Assembly: GCA_030141605.1 (NCBI GenBank)
Contig: JAQGDQ010000014.1
Coordinates: 827,001 to 891,000 of the forward strand
DNA length: 64,000 nt
DNA from: Tubiluchus corallicola
Taxonomy: Eukaryota; Priapulida; Priapulimorpha; Priapulimorphida; Tubiluchidae
Reading direction: 5' to 3'
Shown: positions 11,212 through 24,400 of the stretch, in pieces
Numbering within the stretch: position 1 is the stretch's first letter
How the letters are laid out: each line of letters starts with the position of its first letter
Translations under genes and position numbers: made by a program
The notes under the pieces: generated by a model
Database searches by the model: none
The model's input: the letters and a program-made list of their open reading frames with translations, nothing else
Told to the model about the DNA's origin: nothing

Positions 11212-12304
11212 GTGCAAATAATTTGAACAAAAGGCAAGTACCAGTGCGCATACGTAATATTGGGTTCCTCCGTAATCATTTACTGTCGATGTAGATATAG
11301 ACAGAGACATTTTTATTTATTTCCTTATTTATACCACAGTAAGAGTTAGTGTACGATTAGAATGATTAATTAGCAATAATTATCATTAATTAACTATAAT
11401 TATCAACGAAAATTGCAATTATCATCAGTAGATCCCACTTGTTTATCTTCTCAATAGACACTTAATATAACTATTAGGGGATTAGGGGTGAGTATTCTTC
11501 ACTAGAAAACAAATTCGAATTGAATGGAATTTGTGACTTTCGAACTCAAATGAAACCGAATTTCGAGTTTCCGAATCGCGAATTCGAATTCAATTTAAAT
11601 GATTTTCGAATCACTAATAAAAGCAGTCTTACAAACATCGTGCGTGTTCCTGTGCAAATAAGTTGAACAAAAGGCAAGTACGATTAGAATGATTAATTAA
11701 CAATAATTATCATTAATTAACTATAATTATCAACGAAAATTGCAATTATCATCAGTAGATCCCACTTGTTTATCTTCTCAATAGACACTTAATATAACTA
11801 TTAGGGGATTAGGGGTGAGTATTCTTCACTAGAAAACAAATTCGAATTGAATGGAATTTGTGACTTTCGAACTCAAATGAAACCGAATTTCGAGTTTCCG
11901 AATCGCGAATTCGAATTCAATTTAAATGATTTTCGAATCACTAATAAAAAGCAGTCTTACAAACATCGTGCGTGTTCCTGTGCAAATAAGTTGAACAAAA
12001 GGCAAGTACCAGTACACATACGTAATATTGGGTTCCACCGTAAACATTTACTGTCGATGTAGATATAGACAGAGACATTTTTATTTATTTCCTTATTTAT
12101 ACCACAGTAAAGTTAGTGTACGATTAGAATGATTAATTAACAATAATTATCGTTAATTAATTATAATTATCAACGAAAATTGCAATTATCATCAGTAGCT
12201 CCCACTTATTTATCTTTTCAATAGAGACTTAACATAATTATTAGGGCACTAGGGGTGAGTATTTTTCATCAGAAGACAAATTCAAATCGAATGTGAATTT
12301 GTGA
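11212..12304 (+). repeat. imperfect tandem triplication (440 / 328 / about 325 bp)
   Basis: Three head-to-tail copies start with GTGCAAATAA at 11212, 11652 and 11980. Copies 1 and 2 are nearly identical, but copy 2 lacks the 113 bases equivalent to 11241-11353. Copy 3 retains that segment, is more diverged and fades out near 12304. Each copy contains AT-rich TTAATTAA palindromes and a segment AGGGGTGAGTATTC followed by CGAATT-rich sequence, reminiscent of hAT-type terminal sequence. Confidence 0.85.
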
Positions 12305-12449
12305 ATTCTTTATGCATGGCAATTGATTGGTCATTGGCGAAACCGATGAGCTGAACCCGGGAGCTCCACCTGCATGCCTGGCTGGCTTCATTCTGGAGCC
12401 AGCAACTACTAGTAGCGTCATCTGTTATCGAGTGACTTTTCCTGTTTAA
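12305..12449 (+). promoter_or_regulatory. putative MAP7 proximal promoter / 5' UTR
   Basis: Sequence just upstream of the proposed MAP7 start is less A+T-rich than its surroundings and carries two inverted CCAAT boxes (ATTGG, about 12314-12327). No TATA box is evident. Assignment depends on the proposed first exon being real. Confidence 0.3.
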
Positions 12450-12492
12450 ATGGCGGATGGTGAAACTGATGTCAAGCATACCTCAGAAAAAA
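12450..12492 (+). CDS. MAP7: MAP7 exon 1 (proposed start)
   Basis: MADGETDVKHTSEK plus one base, followed by the strong donor AAAGTAAGCA. The phase (1) matches exon 2, and an open frame between an ATG and a consensus donor supports it. It is 14.8 kb from exon 2, so a different first exon remains possible. Confidence 0.5.
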
Positions 12493-15400
12493 GTAAGCAG
12501 TTATTATGCTTTTATAGAATGAGTAACTTGGAAATTTTAAGCTGTTTTTAATCAGCACATCAGTATTTGTCACATGATGAAATACTTCAAATTTGTACTG
12601 TTTTTGAAGTTAACGCTTGTTCTTTCTCTTAGTTCTAAATAGAGGCTGCATGGAGACTTTGTTGATGCAAGTGTTCGTGTACTTTCAAGTACTTTCCCCG
12701 CTAATCGTAATATACCTCGTGTACTTTATGGTAATATTCTTATGTCTCGACCTTACATGTCTTGCTACATTAAGATTATGTTTTGGTATGGTAAAATAAT
12801 GATAATATTATGAAAATATGGCACTGTAGAGGAAAAATGTAAGTAGAAGTATAGCGCGATTTAATTATTTCAACAATAATAAAAACTATGAAGATGATCA
12901 TGCATAACTGTATGCCTATATAATTATGATAAAAACTTGTTATACTGTAGTTGGCCAATATGCTATGTATCTGAGTTCAGTAAGTTGAACTCATTGTACA
13001 TTGTCATCTGAGCTCATTGTACATCTCAGCCTTCCCGCCACCACCAACTAAAGCATTTAGACTGATTTTTCATAAACTGGGTCCAACATTTTTTACATGA
13101 TTTTATCATGTACAATCAGCTCAAGTTGCCTTTTGTTCTTTGTAAGGTCTGCAGTACTGGTAGGCATAATCGATTACTTCACTTGTTGAAATCCTCAACC
13201 CAAGTATCAAAAATGGTTGCTTAGAAAATTTGGGCTTTAGTTTTTTGACAAACAAACTTTCTGTGAAACAAGAAACTATACAGCAATGTTTGTTAAAGAT
13301 GAAATTACCGGGAATCGCAAATTTAGAATATCTGCCTCAGTATGTTAATCAATATGATGCATCTGTTGTTGGTCAAACAAGTAATTGATTACTGCATAGT
13401 AGTACAGTTGTCAGTTACTGCTCACTAATTGTGATTACTTAATATTTCTGGTATTGCCCATCACTAGACTACTGTGAGCTGATTTTTGCCTTTATTAAAA
13501 TAGCATTATTTCGGGGAGGACAATGATTGAGCACCCCCTTGTGTGTTAATTATGAAAGTTAAGCAGCGTTGTCATGTGATTAGTAAATGGATGAGTGGTC
13601 ACGGGAAAACCGCTTTTCTGCTGTTTCTTTTGCCTTTAGTTTTTGGGGGAATATCTATGTTCATCCAAAGTGACTAATGCACTGCTGCTGGGTAATGTAC
13701 TACTTAGGGTAGTGCAGTTGAGCCAGTGTGCCAAATTATAAAAAGGAATTCTTGATTTCGAACGAAACACTTGAATGCCTTTAAGAGTGAAAAAGAAAGT
13801 AGCTAAAAGTGGCTGGCTTAATCATAAAGAAGTTAAAGAGCCCATTAAATCTCAATTTTTTTTATTTTTCACATAAGCTTTCATCCTTCACGGACTTTGT
13901 CAGCTGAAATCAAATTTCAAGATCTTTCAAAATCCTGGCTATACAATTTGATTTAGCAATAACTTTTAGGATTCCAAGCATGATGTATAATTTCCAAGTG
14001 ATCTAAAAACCACACAGCTGTTTATTTATTACACTACCAGGTTAAGTTAAATTTTAAGTTTATTGTCATGTAAAATATACAAAAGTAAAAAAAAATTATT
14101 TACAAGCATAAAAATGAAGTATAGCATGTATAGCAAAAAGTGTTAAAAATTTGAGTCTGTAGCTTACAGATTTTTATGACATGGAGGTATTGAAGTCCAG
14201 TCACATATTCACCTGTTTGTATTTCAATCAGTGGACGTACGTTTATCTTTCGTTAGTTGACTAATAAAAATAGTAAAGTGCGATCTAATTGAAAGGATCA
14301 TATACAGATACTATAATATAAAACAAAAATGACAAAAAACATTTTTATTTTGGCTTTCTGATGTTGCATATTTCTAACGTTTTTGATGTCATATAGGTTA
14401 TATAACTGAACTTTAGATTTATTTGTTGGTACATGTGCTGTCATTTGAATGCATTTAATTACATGGAGCGGAATGGAGTCCCGAAGGCTTGCTTAATAAT
14501 TATCCAAATTTGTTTATGATGGTACAGTCACATTGATAATTAGCTGCGTTGAAAATTTAATAATAATTGTGGGTTTGTTGACTTATAATTGATTTTAAAC
14601 AATTAAGTAATCGCTAGTTAGTTTAAAACTTTAAATTAGTTAAGTATATAAAGAGACCAAATTAGTTTGAATTTTTGTTTGTAATTCAGTGAATACGTAA
14701 TTGCATCATCTCTTGCATCTGATCTAGCGTCCGGATATATGCCAACTGCCATATATGGGTTAACAATTTTGTTTTTGACAGCCTGACAACACAAAAGCAC
14801 AAGCACAAACGAGGGCATTAAACAGCTATATAAGTTGTCTCGGGAGATTGAGTTGTCCAACATAATTTCTTGTCTCTTAAAGCCCACAGCGTTGGAAGGA
14901 GATATTGACGTTCCGTTTAAGCTTACTGTATCTGGAAGATTGTCGACTTGCTGACTAACTGACACAATTAATTCTTATAAATTGTGTTCGGCACCATTGT
15001 GAGGAAAATAAGGAAGCCACACTTCTGCTTTGCATCGATCTTTCAAAAAACTTTGCTAGCTAGGCAAATTTATGTTTAAACAATAACGTCTTCCTGTGTA
15101 CACAATCATGTCGCAATACAGTAGCTGAATAGTGAAGACCAGTGAGCTACTTATTTAAATGAGGGGCTTAAATTTAGCATCAAATAATTTGATTTTTGTA
15201 AGCTTTCTCTAGTTAGATGCTGAGTTCACCATAAAGAAAGTGTAACCGTAAAAAATAACGCACTGATATTTGGGCGATACGTGTTTAGTACTCTACCATA
15301 TTACTGTTAGAACGAGACATCATCTCAAAATTAATTCACAAACCAGATAAATTATCTGGTTCATAAAGTGATCATACACGTAAGTGCTCAGGCACAATTA

Positions 15401-18400
15401 AGGCATTTGCTGAAGAAAGCCAGGAATTAAGATCGTACTAGAAACACGGAATAGGTTAAAAAGCTTCTTTTCAATTCGATTCATCCTTGTGGGCAAGGTG
15501 GTGTCCAAGCACAATATTGAATGTGTCTTCTGGTTTTGCTACTCCCTACAGGCTTAATGTCAAGAAGACGACCTAGTCAGTTAGACCGCCCACGGTCGGC
15601 CAAGCACAAGGTTGAGTATTCCCTGTCAGTACTCCCAAGGCTTCGCCAAAGAAATGATGTTCAGGTCTTGACCACGTTTTCCTGTAGTCTATTGTATTCA
15701 CGTGTCTGAAATAAATGACTTAATGTACATCTATTTTATGATTTATTTGTGCAGCAAAAGAATGTGTAAGTCTGATATTTTGAGACTTGAATGTGTAAAC
15801 GTTGTTAATAGCCAAAATGCAAAAGCATAGCGTTAGCATATTCCTTAGAGAAGTGCTGAGCTTAAACCACAACCTTACGTGTTTATTGTAAGACATTAGG
15901 GCCCTTGAGGCAAATTGAAAGCTGTAAATTAGCAGCTGAACTGGGAAAAGTTCGACATGAGTATGTACTATCTATATTACATGTAGAACTGTAACACGCT
16001 TTCACAAACAATTGCATGCTGATGACGCAGACATCAAATATCGCAGGCATTAGGTTACTTTGTTCATTCTGTCTCCGTAACAAAGGTCACGTTACGCATG
16101 TTTGTCTGAGGCCTTCAGAGGCACAAAAAGCTCGTTATGCATGGCTTCCTAGCACTGCGGCCAATCAATAAGCAGACTTCTAAAAATAGACCGTCCTTCA
16201 CGGCGACAGTTATTGTTAGATCAGGGAATTTGCTCGTCCTAGAAAGACAGGTCGTCTGAAGCCCAGATACGTGTAATCGAGAAGCATTTCGCTGGCAATA
16301 AGTAGGAGAAAGTCATTAGAGTAGTTGGTTATCTGCATATATTTATGTCATTCAAATTTTGGCTGAAGGGTGTACGTTAGCATACTCCCGTACTGCGTTA
16401 GTCCAGTGCTTCCAGGACGAGGAGTCGACTTTTAAACTAAAACTGACCGCAAAACAACAAAGTAATTGGATGACCTAATCGTTTAAAATTTATCATTTAG
16501 TTAATAATTAAAATCATTTTTTAAATTTTGATTGCACTGCATAAGCTTCGAAGTTCTTGTCATTTCTTAGTTCTAATGTACTGATATATAATTATTCTAA
16601 TTTAAAGTTAAATTATTACATTATTAAATAATGAAAAGCATAAAATAAAAACTGACAATTTTTTTTTATTTATCTGTCAGATTGCGTTAGTGTTTTTAAT
16701 AGTACATTAACGGAGGTTTTTCCCAACACCGTAAAATTATTAAGACGTTTATAAATGAATCCCAGAAGTCTGTACTTGCTCGCAATTAATGTCTTTCCAA
16801 ACTATGTGTTATTATTAAGTGCTGTAATCTTAAGTGCTTGTCTTTTATTGTTGTTGCTGCATGGTATTTTAAAACTTTAATAGAAAATTTAATAACAGCA
16901 GACGTGCACAGAATTAATGAGAGCCAGTGGATTGCTATTATTGCACACATGCTGCAAAAAGTTGTATAGTATACTTATATAACATTATGTAACATTGTTC
17001 AAAGGCAAGATTAGGTATATAGCAGTACAATTTGTTATAATTTGGCTATCATATAGGTATTTTTGGAATGGGTCGTTACACAAATTAGGAGGTAATTATT
17101 AAAATCATAGGTTTTTTTTGGTGTAGTGGCATGTGTTGCTGACATGCTAATTTAATTTAGAGATTAAATGATATATAAAAGATAATTTCATTACAGATAG
17201 AAATAATATACTTGTACCATAGTTCTTACATTGAGAAAAAAATTGAAAGTTAGATTATATTAGATTTAGATTACATTTTATTAAAATCTAAGTGGCTGTC
17301 AGTTTATATATATCAAGTTATAATTGGTCGTATCTTGCCTTCTGGTCTGCTTTCATAGGAGGGCCAGCGTTTGTATTTTGGTTAGCGAATTCAGTTATTT
17401 GATATCCTCCCATATTGCATATTGTCTCCTACATGAATGTAAAGTACAAGAATACTAGTCAATATTTGAACTTCTAATTTATGTAGAAATAAAATTTTTG
17501 TATACGTGTTTAGGTTTTACGTCAAGGAATCCATTGATGTGATCATGGTTTTTAGTACATGGGCTTTTGCTGCTTTCTCGAGCTTAGTATCATTGTCATA
17601 ACGGTTATTAGATTCAAAACTCTAATTTGTGTTAGGTTTGTGCTTGGTTCAAGACTCATGAAGCAATGTATTTTTGGTTTCCAAAATTTTAATGGCATTT
17701 CTTAAATGGTATCTTGTATGATTGGTTATTGGTAATTGATTAGTTGTAGACTTTCGTGTGTGCATGTAAAAAAGTAATATGTAAAGTTTCCATTCCAGTA
17801 AAAAAAGTCCAATCAAAAAAATTACTTGTTAGTTGTTATCTAACTTATAGTGAAATATATTAATGTAGATTAAAATTGAAATATATGTTATTCAGCAAAT
17901 TTTGTCCAATACATTTACCATTCAGGAGTTACTGAAACAAGAAGAACAACACATAAAAAGAATTTCCCCTAAAGAATGGATCTGAACTATCGATTTACCT
18001 TTAAAAGAATTCTAGCTTATAGAATAGAAGTCTTAGAAGACACTGACGCCTATAATTGAAGGCACAGTTCCATGTTATTGCAACTTCTTGTGAAGAATTA
18101 GGTGGAGTAAAGAGAGTGTCGCATTTAAACCTATTTGGAGTAATATTCAACGTTAAATTGTGTTGTTCCGATCATATTAAAGTTAAAAGCAAAACGGTAG
18201 TCAGCAGACTTTACCTGTTGTTGAGACTGAACAAAATGGGCTTCAGTGTAAAAGAACTAAACATGCTTTTTCATGTATTATATACCTTTGAATTACGGAA
18301 CTGTGTGACAATGGATGATTTTAAGTTGATACAAAATATGTGGAATAGAGCGGAAAGGGGAAAATGAAAAGGTCGGATGCCGAATCAGTCATTATTATTG

Positions 18401-21400
18401 GAAAAAGGTGCTAAATTGCGCAGTAAAGTAGGCGAGTCGATCTCGAGTAAACCATTTCACAATTTCCTGCCACTAAAAACAAAAACGGAGTTCTTAGGCT
18501 CTGGAAATACATGTTTGCTAGAGCTAAATTGAAAACAAAAAGAGCAGCTAATACTTTTCTAAATAGATGTATTTTTAATATAGATTATCATTAATATTTT
18601 ATCTTTACTGTTCCCTATTGATTTCAAATTTATTTATACTAAAATTTTGCTCTGTTTTACGCATCTTTTAATATCCAAAGATTTCTCTTAATTAAAGTTT
18701 TTACTTGATGTATTGTAAGTTAATAGCAGCTGTATTTTAAATTGAAACATTGTAAATCAGCTTGTTTAAATATTGTTTTCAATTTAAAGACAAGTTGTTG
18801 TCTTTATTACTGTAAAGTAGCCATGGATAATGGAAGCATTTTGTGAAAATAACAGAGCTTTGCTTACATTCTTGCTTGCTTGCTTATTTGTACCGTGTAG
18901 ACTTAACTAATCTTGAAATTCTTAATAGTGTTGTCAAAATCGTCCAAATGCTGCGCAGCTTCTGTTAAAATTCTGCTATCTAGCCGTTACAAGATAAAAT
19001 GGAATCGATAACACTGCCAGCATTTGTCAGAAAATTTGTATTCACGCCTACCCTCCGCAACTGCTGGATGATTTTCGATTGGAGTGGGATGGACGGATGA
19101 ATGATGATAGAACGATAGGATAAGCTTGTAATGGATGAGGTGACCGTTTAGACATTTGAGTACGATTAGTTGAAGCTTTGGTGTCGCATGATCATTGATC
19201 AATAATAGCTGTACAGACGTGCGCGATAACACTAGGAAATATAAAAGTTAAATCATTGCTGTAAAATGTACTGTACATGTCGCTGTACATGCTTTGATAC
19301 ATTAGTTTTGTGTCATTTTATAAGCGCACTAGGAGCTCTACAGCTAAATAGCAAAATCAGGCTTAAAAGCGATCACCTGAACTGATTGCTTCTACCTGAG
19401 TATTGATCACCTGCTCACCTGTTCAGTTGCAATATTGATTGACGTCGTGGCTACCAACAGGTAATTACTGACAAAACAGTTACTAAAAGATAACTATGTC
19501 TGTTTCAATATTTAACGAGGCTTTGGCTTTGGTTTTGTTATCTACTATTATGGAAGTCCCTCTGGGAGGAGTCTGTCTACAGGATACAACATGTGGCTTT
19601 CGTAAATACTAAATTAAATATTTGATGGTCTTTGCTTTCAAAAGCAAAGTAATGATTAACATTTTAGCTCTGGTAATGTTTGCAGTTTATTTCTAAGATT
19701 TCTCATTACGAGTTCATATTTTACTGGACGTTGTTATGTACGCAGGCCTGGCCTGGAGGTTTCGTGTAATATATGTGCGTGTAACCTATTGGAGCAGGGC
19801 TTACTAGGATCGGTACCAAATACTAGTAAGTTTTACTTCAGCGGGTGGGAAATCTTTGGGTTAGGTCTGAAACTCTGATGTCACTATGGTTCGAGCTTTT
19901 TGCTGTAAGAGCATGTGGGACTACACGTCATTGAGCTTAGACTCTGTAATTAAAATACTATGCTAAGAGCTTAGTGCACTGTGTTTAGAACTGGTCTACT
20001 CTAAGGCTATAAAGGCTCTCTGATCCGAATCTCAATGTGATAGGAGGTGAGCTGGGCGAGAACTTTTGCTTCCTATTGCAGATACGTGCTTTTCGCCGAG
20101 AAGGTTTATATAAAATCAATTTCTTGGCTTTTTCTAGTTTTGCCAGATCTCATAAATCATGTTCCATTAGAGGTTTGCAGCTAAAATACATTTCTTGTAA
20201 AGAAACAGAACCTTTTTACAAATAGCATGAAGCTGTCTGTCACGCTGGGGTCTGCTGGGGCGAGAGAATAATATCCTTCTAAAGCCTGTATAGTCAGTGA
20301 AATGACAAGCTGTCTTATGATGTATTATTGGCATGTCTTTTTTATTGGTAGCTTTATAGTGCACATTAGCTTACTGAACCGTTATGTTACAGATAACTTT
20401 GTATCTTGGGAATCATTCATATATGGTCATAATCAGGCGACGGTGATACTTAATGTGCAGCGTACTTTAGTATCCTTAGATGCCTTGAAGTAAGCAGTAC
20501 TCTTATTGAGGACTAGGAGGACGAAATATTCTCATCGGGGTGAGATGTGTACTTGAAGTGCTTGGCTTTGAGGTTAAGCAGTGCCTAGGCTGATTAGTGA
20601 ATAGGTGAGTGACCACTAGGAAAACCTCTTCTAGAAGATTTGCTCTGTCTTACTGGTTCGACCTTTTTTGTCGCCTCTTAGGACAGTTTTCTAGTTTGTT
20701 GTCACGTGACTTCAGCTTCAAATTTAGTTCAACACATATGTTTATATTTCTGTGCTTTTCCCCATGACGACTGTGTTATTCTGAAGCTGATCAATAATTC
20801 GTCAATGCTAAATATAGCACCAGTGTTGTCTACTCTAAGAATAGGCAAATATTGTCGGTAACTAAGTTTGTTCAATTTCTTAATACTGGAACTACTGAAG
20901 TTACTGTCTGTGTAATGTAAGAGCGACTGTTTGTAGCCATGCAGACATCTGAGCGATATTTATTGATTACGTCTATTGTTTTCTTCGGTCTAATAGATCT
21001 GCTGCACGTTCTAGTATTACTTCCCTACAGACTTTTCGAGGAAGTTAGAAACATCAACAATTGCCTGGAGCATTGTTCCACTTGTGTGGGAAACATATAT
21101 AACTGTTTTTGATCGGCCAGGCAAAATGCCGCTTTTCGTCTTGGAATTGTCGCAAAATGCTTTCGTCACTAAATTCCCCAAGAAGTTATTTGTTTATCGT
21201 GATAAATGGAAGCGGTGAGCTGCGTAGAACCTTGTCAAATTGTTCACTCTACTATTCATTTCATTATTTATTTATTTATTTATTTATTTATAATACTTCT
21301 ATGAATAGGACTCAAGAGACTTATACGTGCATTAATATCGTTAAATATATTGACAATGTATAGAGAGTATGCGTGATACGTGGATGATACAATATAACGT

Positions 21401-24400
21401 GTAAATAAATTAAAAGTGAAATATGTAGTATTCGTCTGTTTTTCTTCTTCTTTCCTGAAAGAGCCTTTCCTACTTTTATGTCATCTTTACTTCCATTTTG
21501 TGCACTATATATGCAGAAACAATCATGTTAAGTACCGTTTTGTTTGTAAGCAAGTAGTTAATCATGTGCTAATACGCTAGTGTAGCGGTTTTGCTTTGAA
21601 TTTGTTACCCGCTCGCCCACTGTTACCCAAAGAATTTCTGGAAGCTAAACATTTAATCACTTGCACAGCGGTTTCCTTTTGATGCTCTCATTTCACGCTT
21701 TGAGGCTTAAGGAGTTAACAGTCAAAGATGCAGGTACAGTAATCAGCCGGTATTCCTTGTGACTTCATACAGCAAATAAGAGCAATATAAGTAAGCAGAC
21801 GATTCAGAACTGTTTTAGTCATAGTTTTAGTTTTTCTAACCTCTTCTAGAGAAAATGGAGCAGCCGACTTTGAAGGAACTTTTGTAATTTTTGCAAATAA
21901 ACAGACTTAGAAAAGTCTGTGATTTAGAAAAGTATACTTTTTAACGTATTGCTAATTCACTTATATAAATTAATACATAGAATTTTATCGTTTTAGACTT
22001 TAATAAGAAGTGCTTGTTAATAATGGTGTGGTTTTGATGATACTAGATATCAGTTTGGTCGATTGAATCGATGAATTTGTCTCGATCCGATACTTATTTA
22101 AACTAAAGACAACTTAGGTCATAATTATGAGCATGTAGTTTAGATCTGAAGTAATTATTTAAAATGCAGAATGAGCCACATTCTACGTCCCCGGCGTATA
22201 CCATAAAAATAGGAATGGGGCCCATGTTTCAGTTTTTTCGGCGGGGGGGGGGCTTCGGTCTTCCAGAAATTTCAGAAACTAAATATGCCTGCCTGCACTG
22301 TCATTCAGTTGGAATGTAAACCGAACCTAGTTAAAGGGAACAGCCGTTGAATCGGATTAATTAATACAAAGAGCTGTAAGCTGAGCTACAAAGTAATAAC
22401 TAACAAGGTAGAGTAACCTTTACTACCTTCTATTTCTCAACTGACGCTAATAAACTACGTATGCCTACTGCCTAATCAATATTAATAACGACCAGAGTGA
22501 ACATGCACTGCAAGCCAGACCCAAGTCTAAAGCATAGATAGGCTGGAGAATATTGATAGATGACGTTGTTGCGCAAAGTAATGACTGCTAAAGGTCACGT
22601 GTCCTAAGATAAGATAAGGTAATATTTATTTTCATCGGTATGATATAAAACAGTACATATTTGTAAAACATGAGCTTAAAGCTCGTAAACCGATATCAAA
22701 CATAATGTATATGAGCGATAACATGGTAATAATATGTACTTCTTAAAATCTTTTGGATACCACCAGAAGTATTGGTACAAGAAAAAAATTTATAACTACA
22801 TGACACAGTAAAATTTTAGGCAGTAACATTTTCTAAAATTTACACAAAAAGCTATCTAGGTCAATAAAAATTATTCCTGCCAACATATTCAGCATTTAAT
22901 TACGACTTAACAAAATTTGGAAGTTCGCTGAATTTACAAATTGCACATTTACATGATACACCAGTCCATGAGTTAATTAGACGTTTAAATTCCCCAAGAT
23001 TTTCGGCCATTCGGAGACAGTTTGGTAATTCATTCCACAATGTGGCTCCATAATAGGAGAAACTTTTCTTGCCATATGTAACACCATCATATGTAGGGTG
23101 TTCTGCAGTGTTCATTTTTCTGAGGAAGTAGCGGTTTTGCTTTCGTTCCTCTATCAGTCCATAGAGATAGGACGGGCAGTTTTTGGACAAAATCTTGAAT
23201 ACTTCGATAGCAATGAGACGTTGTCTCTGAAGCTGAAGAGACACAAAATTGTCTTTAAACAATAGATTTTCGTAGGTACTTTCGAAATCATTATAAACTA
23301 GACAGAGCGCTCTGAAATTCAAACGCTCTAACTTCTGGCTATTTGATTTACTACAGAAATGCCAGATTACGGGGCAGAAATTAAAATTCGACTTGACAAA
23401 CGAAAGGTAGATGAGTTTTTGACATTCTACCGACAAGTTTCGCCCAATACGGCGTAGAACATTAATTTGTTAAGGTGCTTTTTCTCACAGGGCTGAAATG
23501 TGCGAGTCAAAGTTCAGGCGATTGTCTATATTTACACCAAGAAGTTTCACCTCATCCGTACATTCAATATCCGCTCCTTTAATGTTGAAAGTACGGTAGG
23601 TTTCAGGTCGTGTGTAATTTTGCCCACAGCAGTCCCTTGAAACTTCCCCGGATTTGCTTCCATCTGGTTGGAAGCAAACCAGTCGACCAGTGCGTTACTT
23701 TCAAACTCTAAGGTTTGTTTCATATCATTAAATGATTTACTGGAGTAAGAAACAGTATTATCATCAGCGTAGTTGTACAAGGTGCATTTACTGACAAAAT
23801 GGAAGATATCATTAATAAAACAATTAAAAAGTACAGGTCCAGTTAAAGATCCCCGAGGAACGCCTTTATCCATAGGAAGGGGTGAGCTCTGGACGTTCCC
23901 GATCTGAACAAGTTGTTTTCTGTCAGTAAGGTAGCTTTTGATCAAATTTAGAGCATTTTCTGATAAATTATAGCACCTTAACTTTTCCAACAATAAATTG
24001 TGTGGAAGGCAGTCAAAAGCCTTTGAAAGATCCATCAGGATGGCACCAACATAGTTACTGGCCTCCAGTCCCTTCCTCCACCCTTTGGTTAACCCTAACA
24101 GTGCCGACTGGCAGCTGTATCCACTATGGTAGGCTGACAAGAGTGGGTGAAAGTGTCGGGACATATGGTCGCCAGGCTGGTCCACCATGGCTCTCTCTCA
24201 AACACTTTTGAAGCTATAGGAAGAACACAGACTGGACGGTAGTTTTTCTTGTTCAACGCGTCATCTTTTTTGAACACTGGGGTGACGCGAGCGTGCTTAA
24301 ATTCATCTGGAAAAACTGAACAGTCAAACATCTGATTTACGAGACTAGTTAATTGAGGCAGAAAGGCCTCTTTGACTAGCTTGAGAATTTTTACAGGAAT

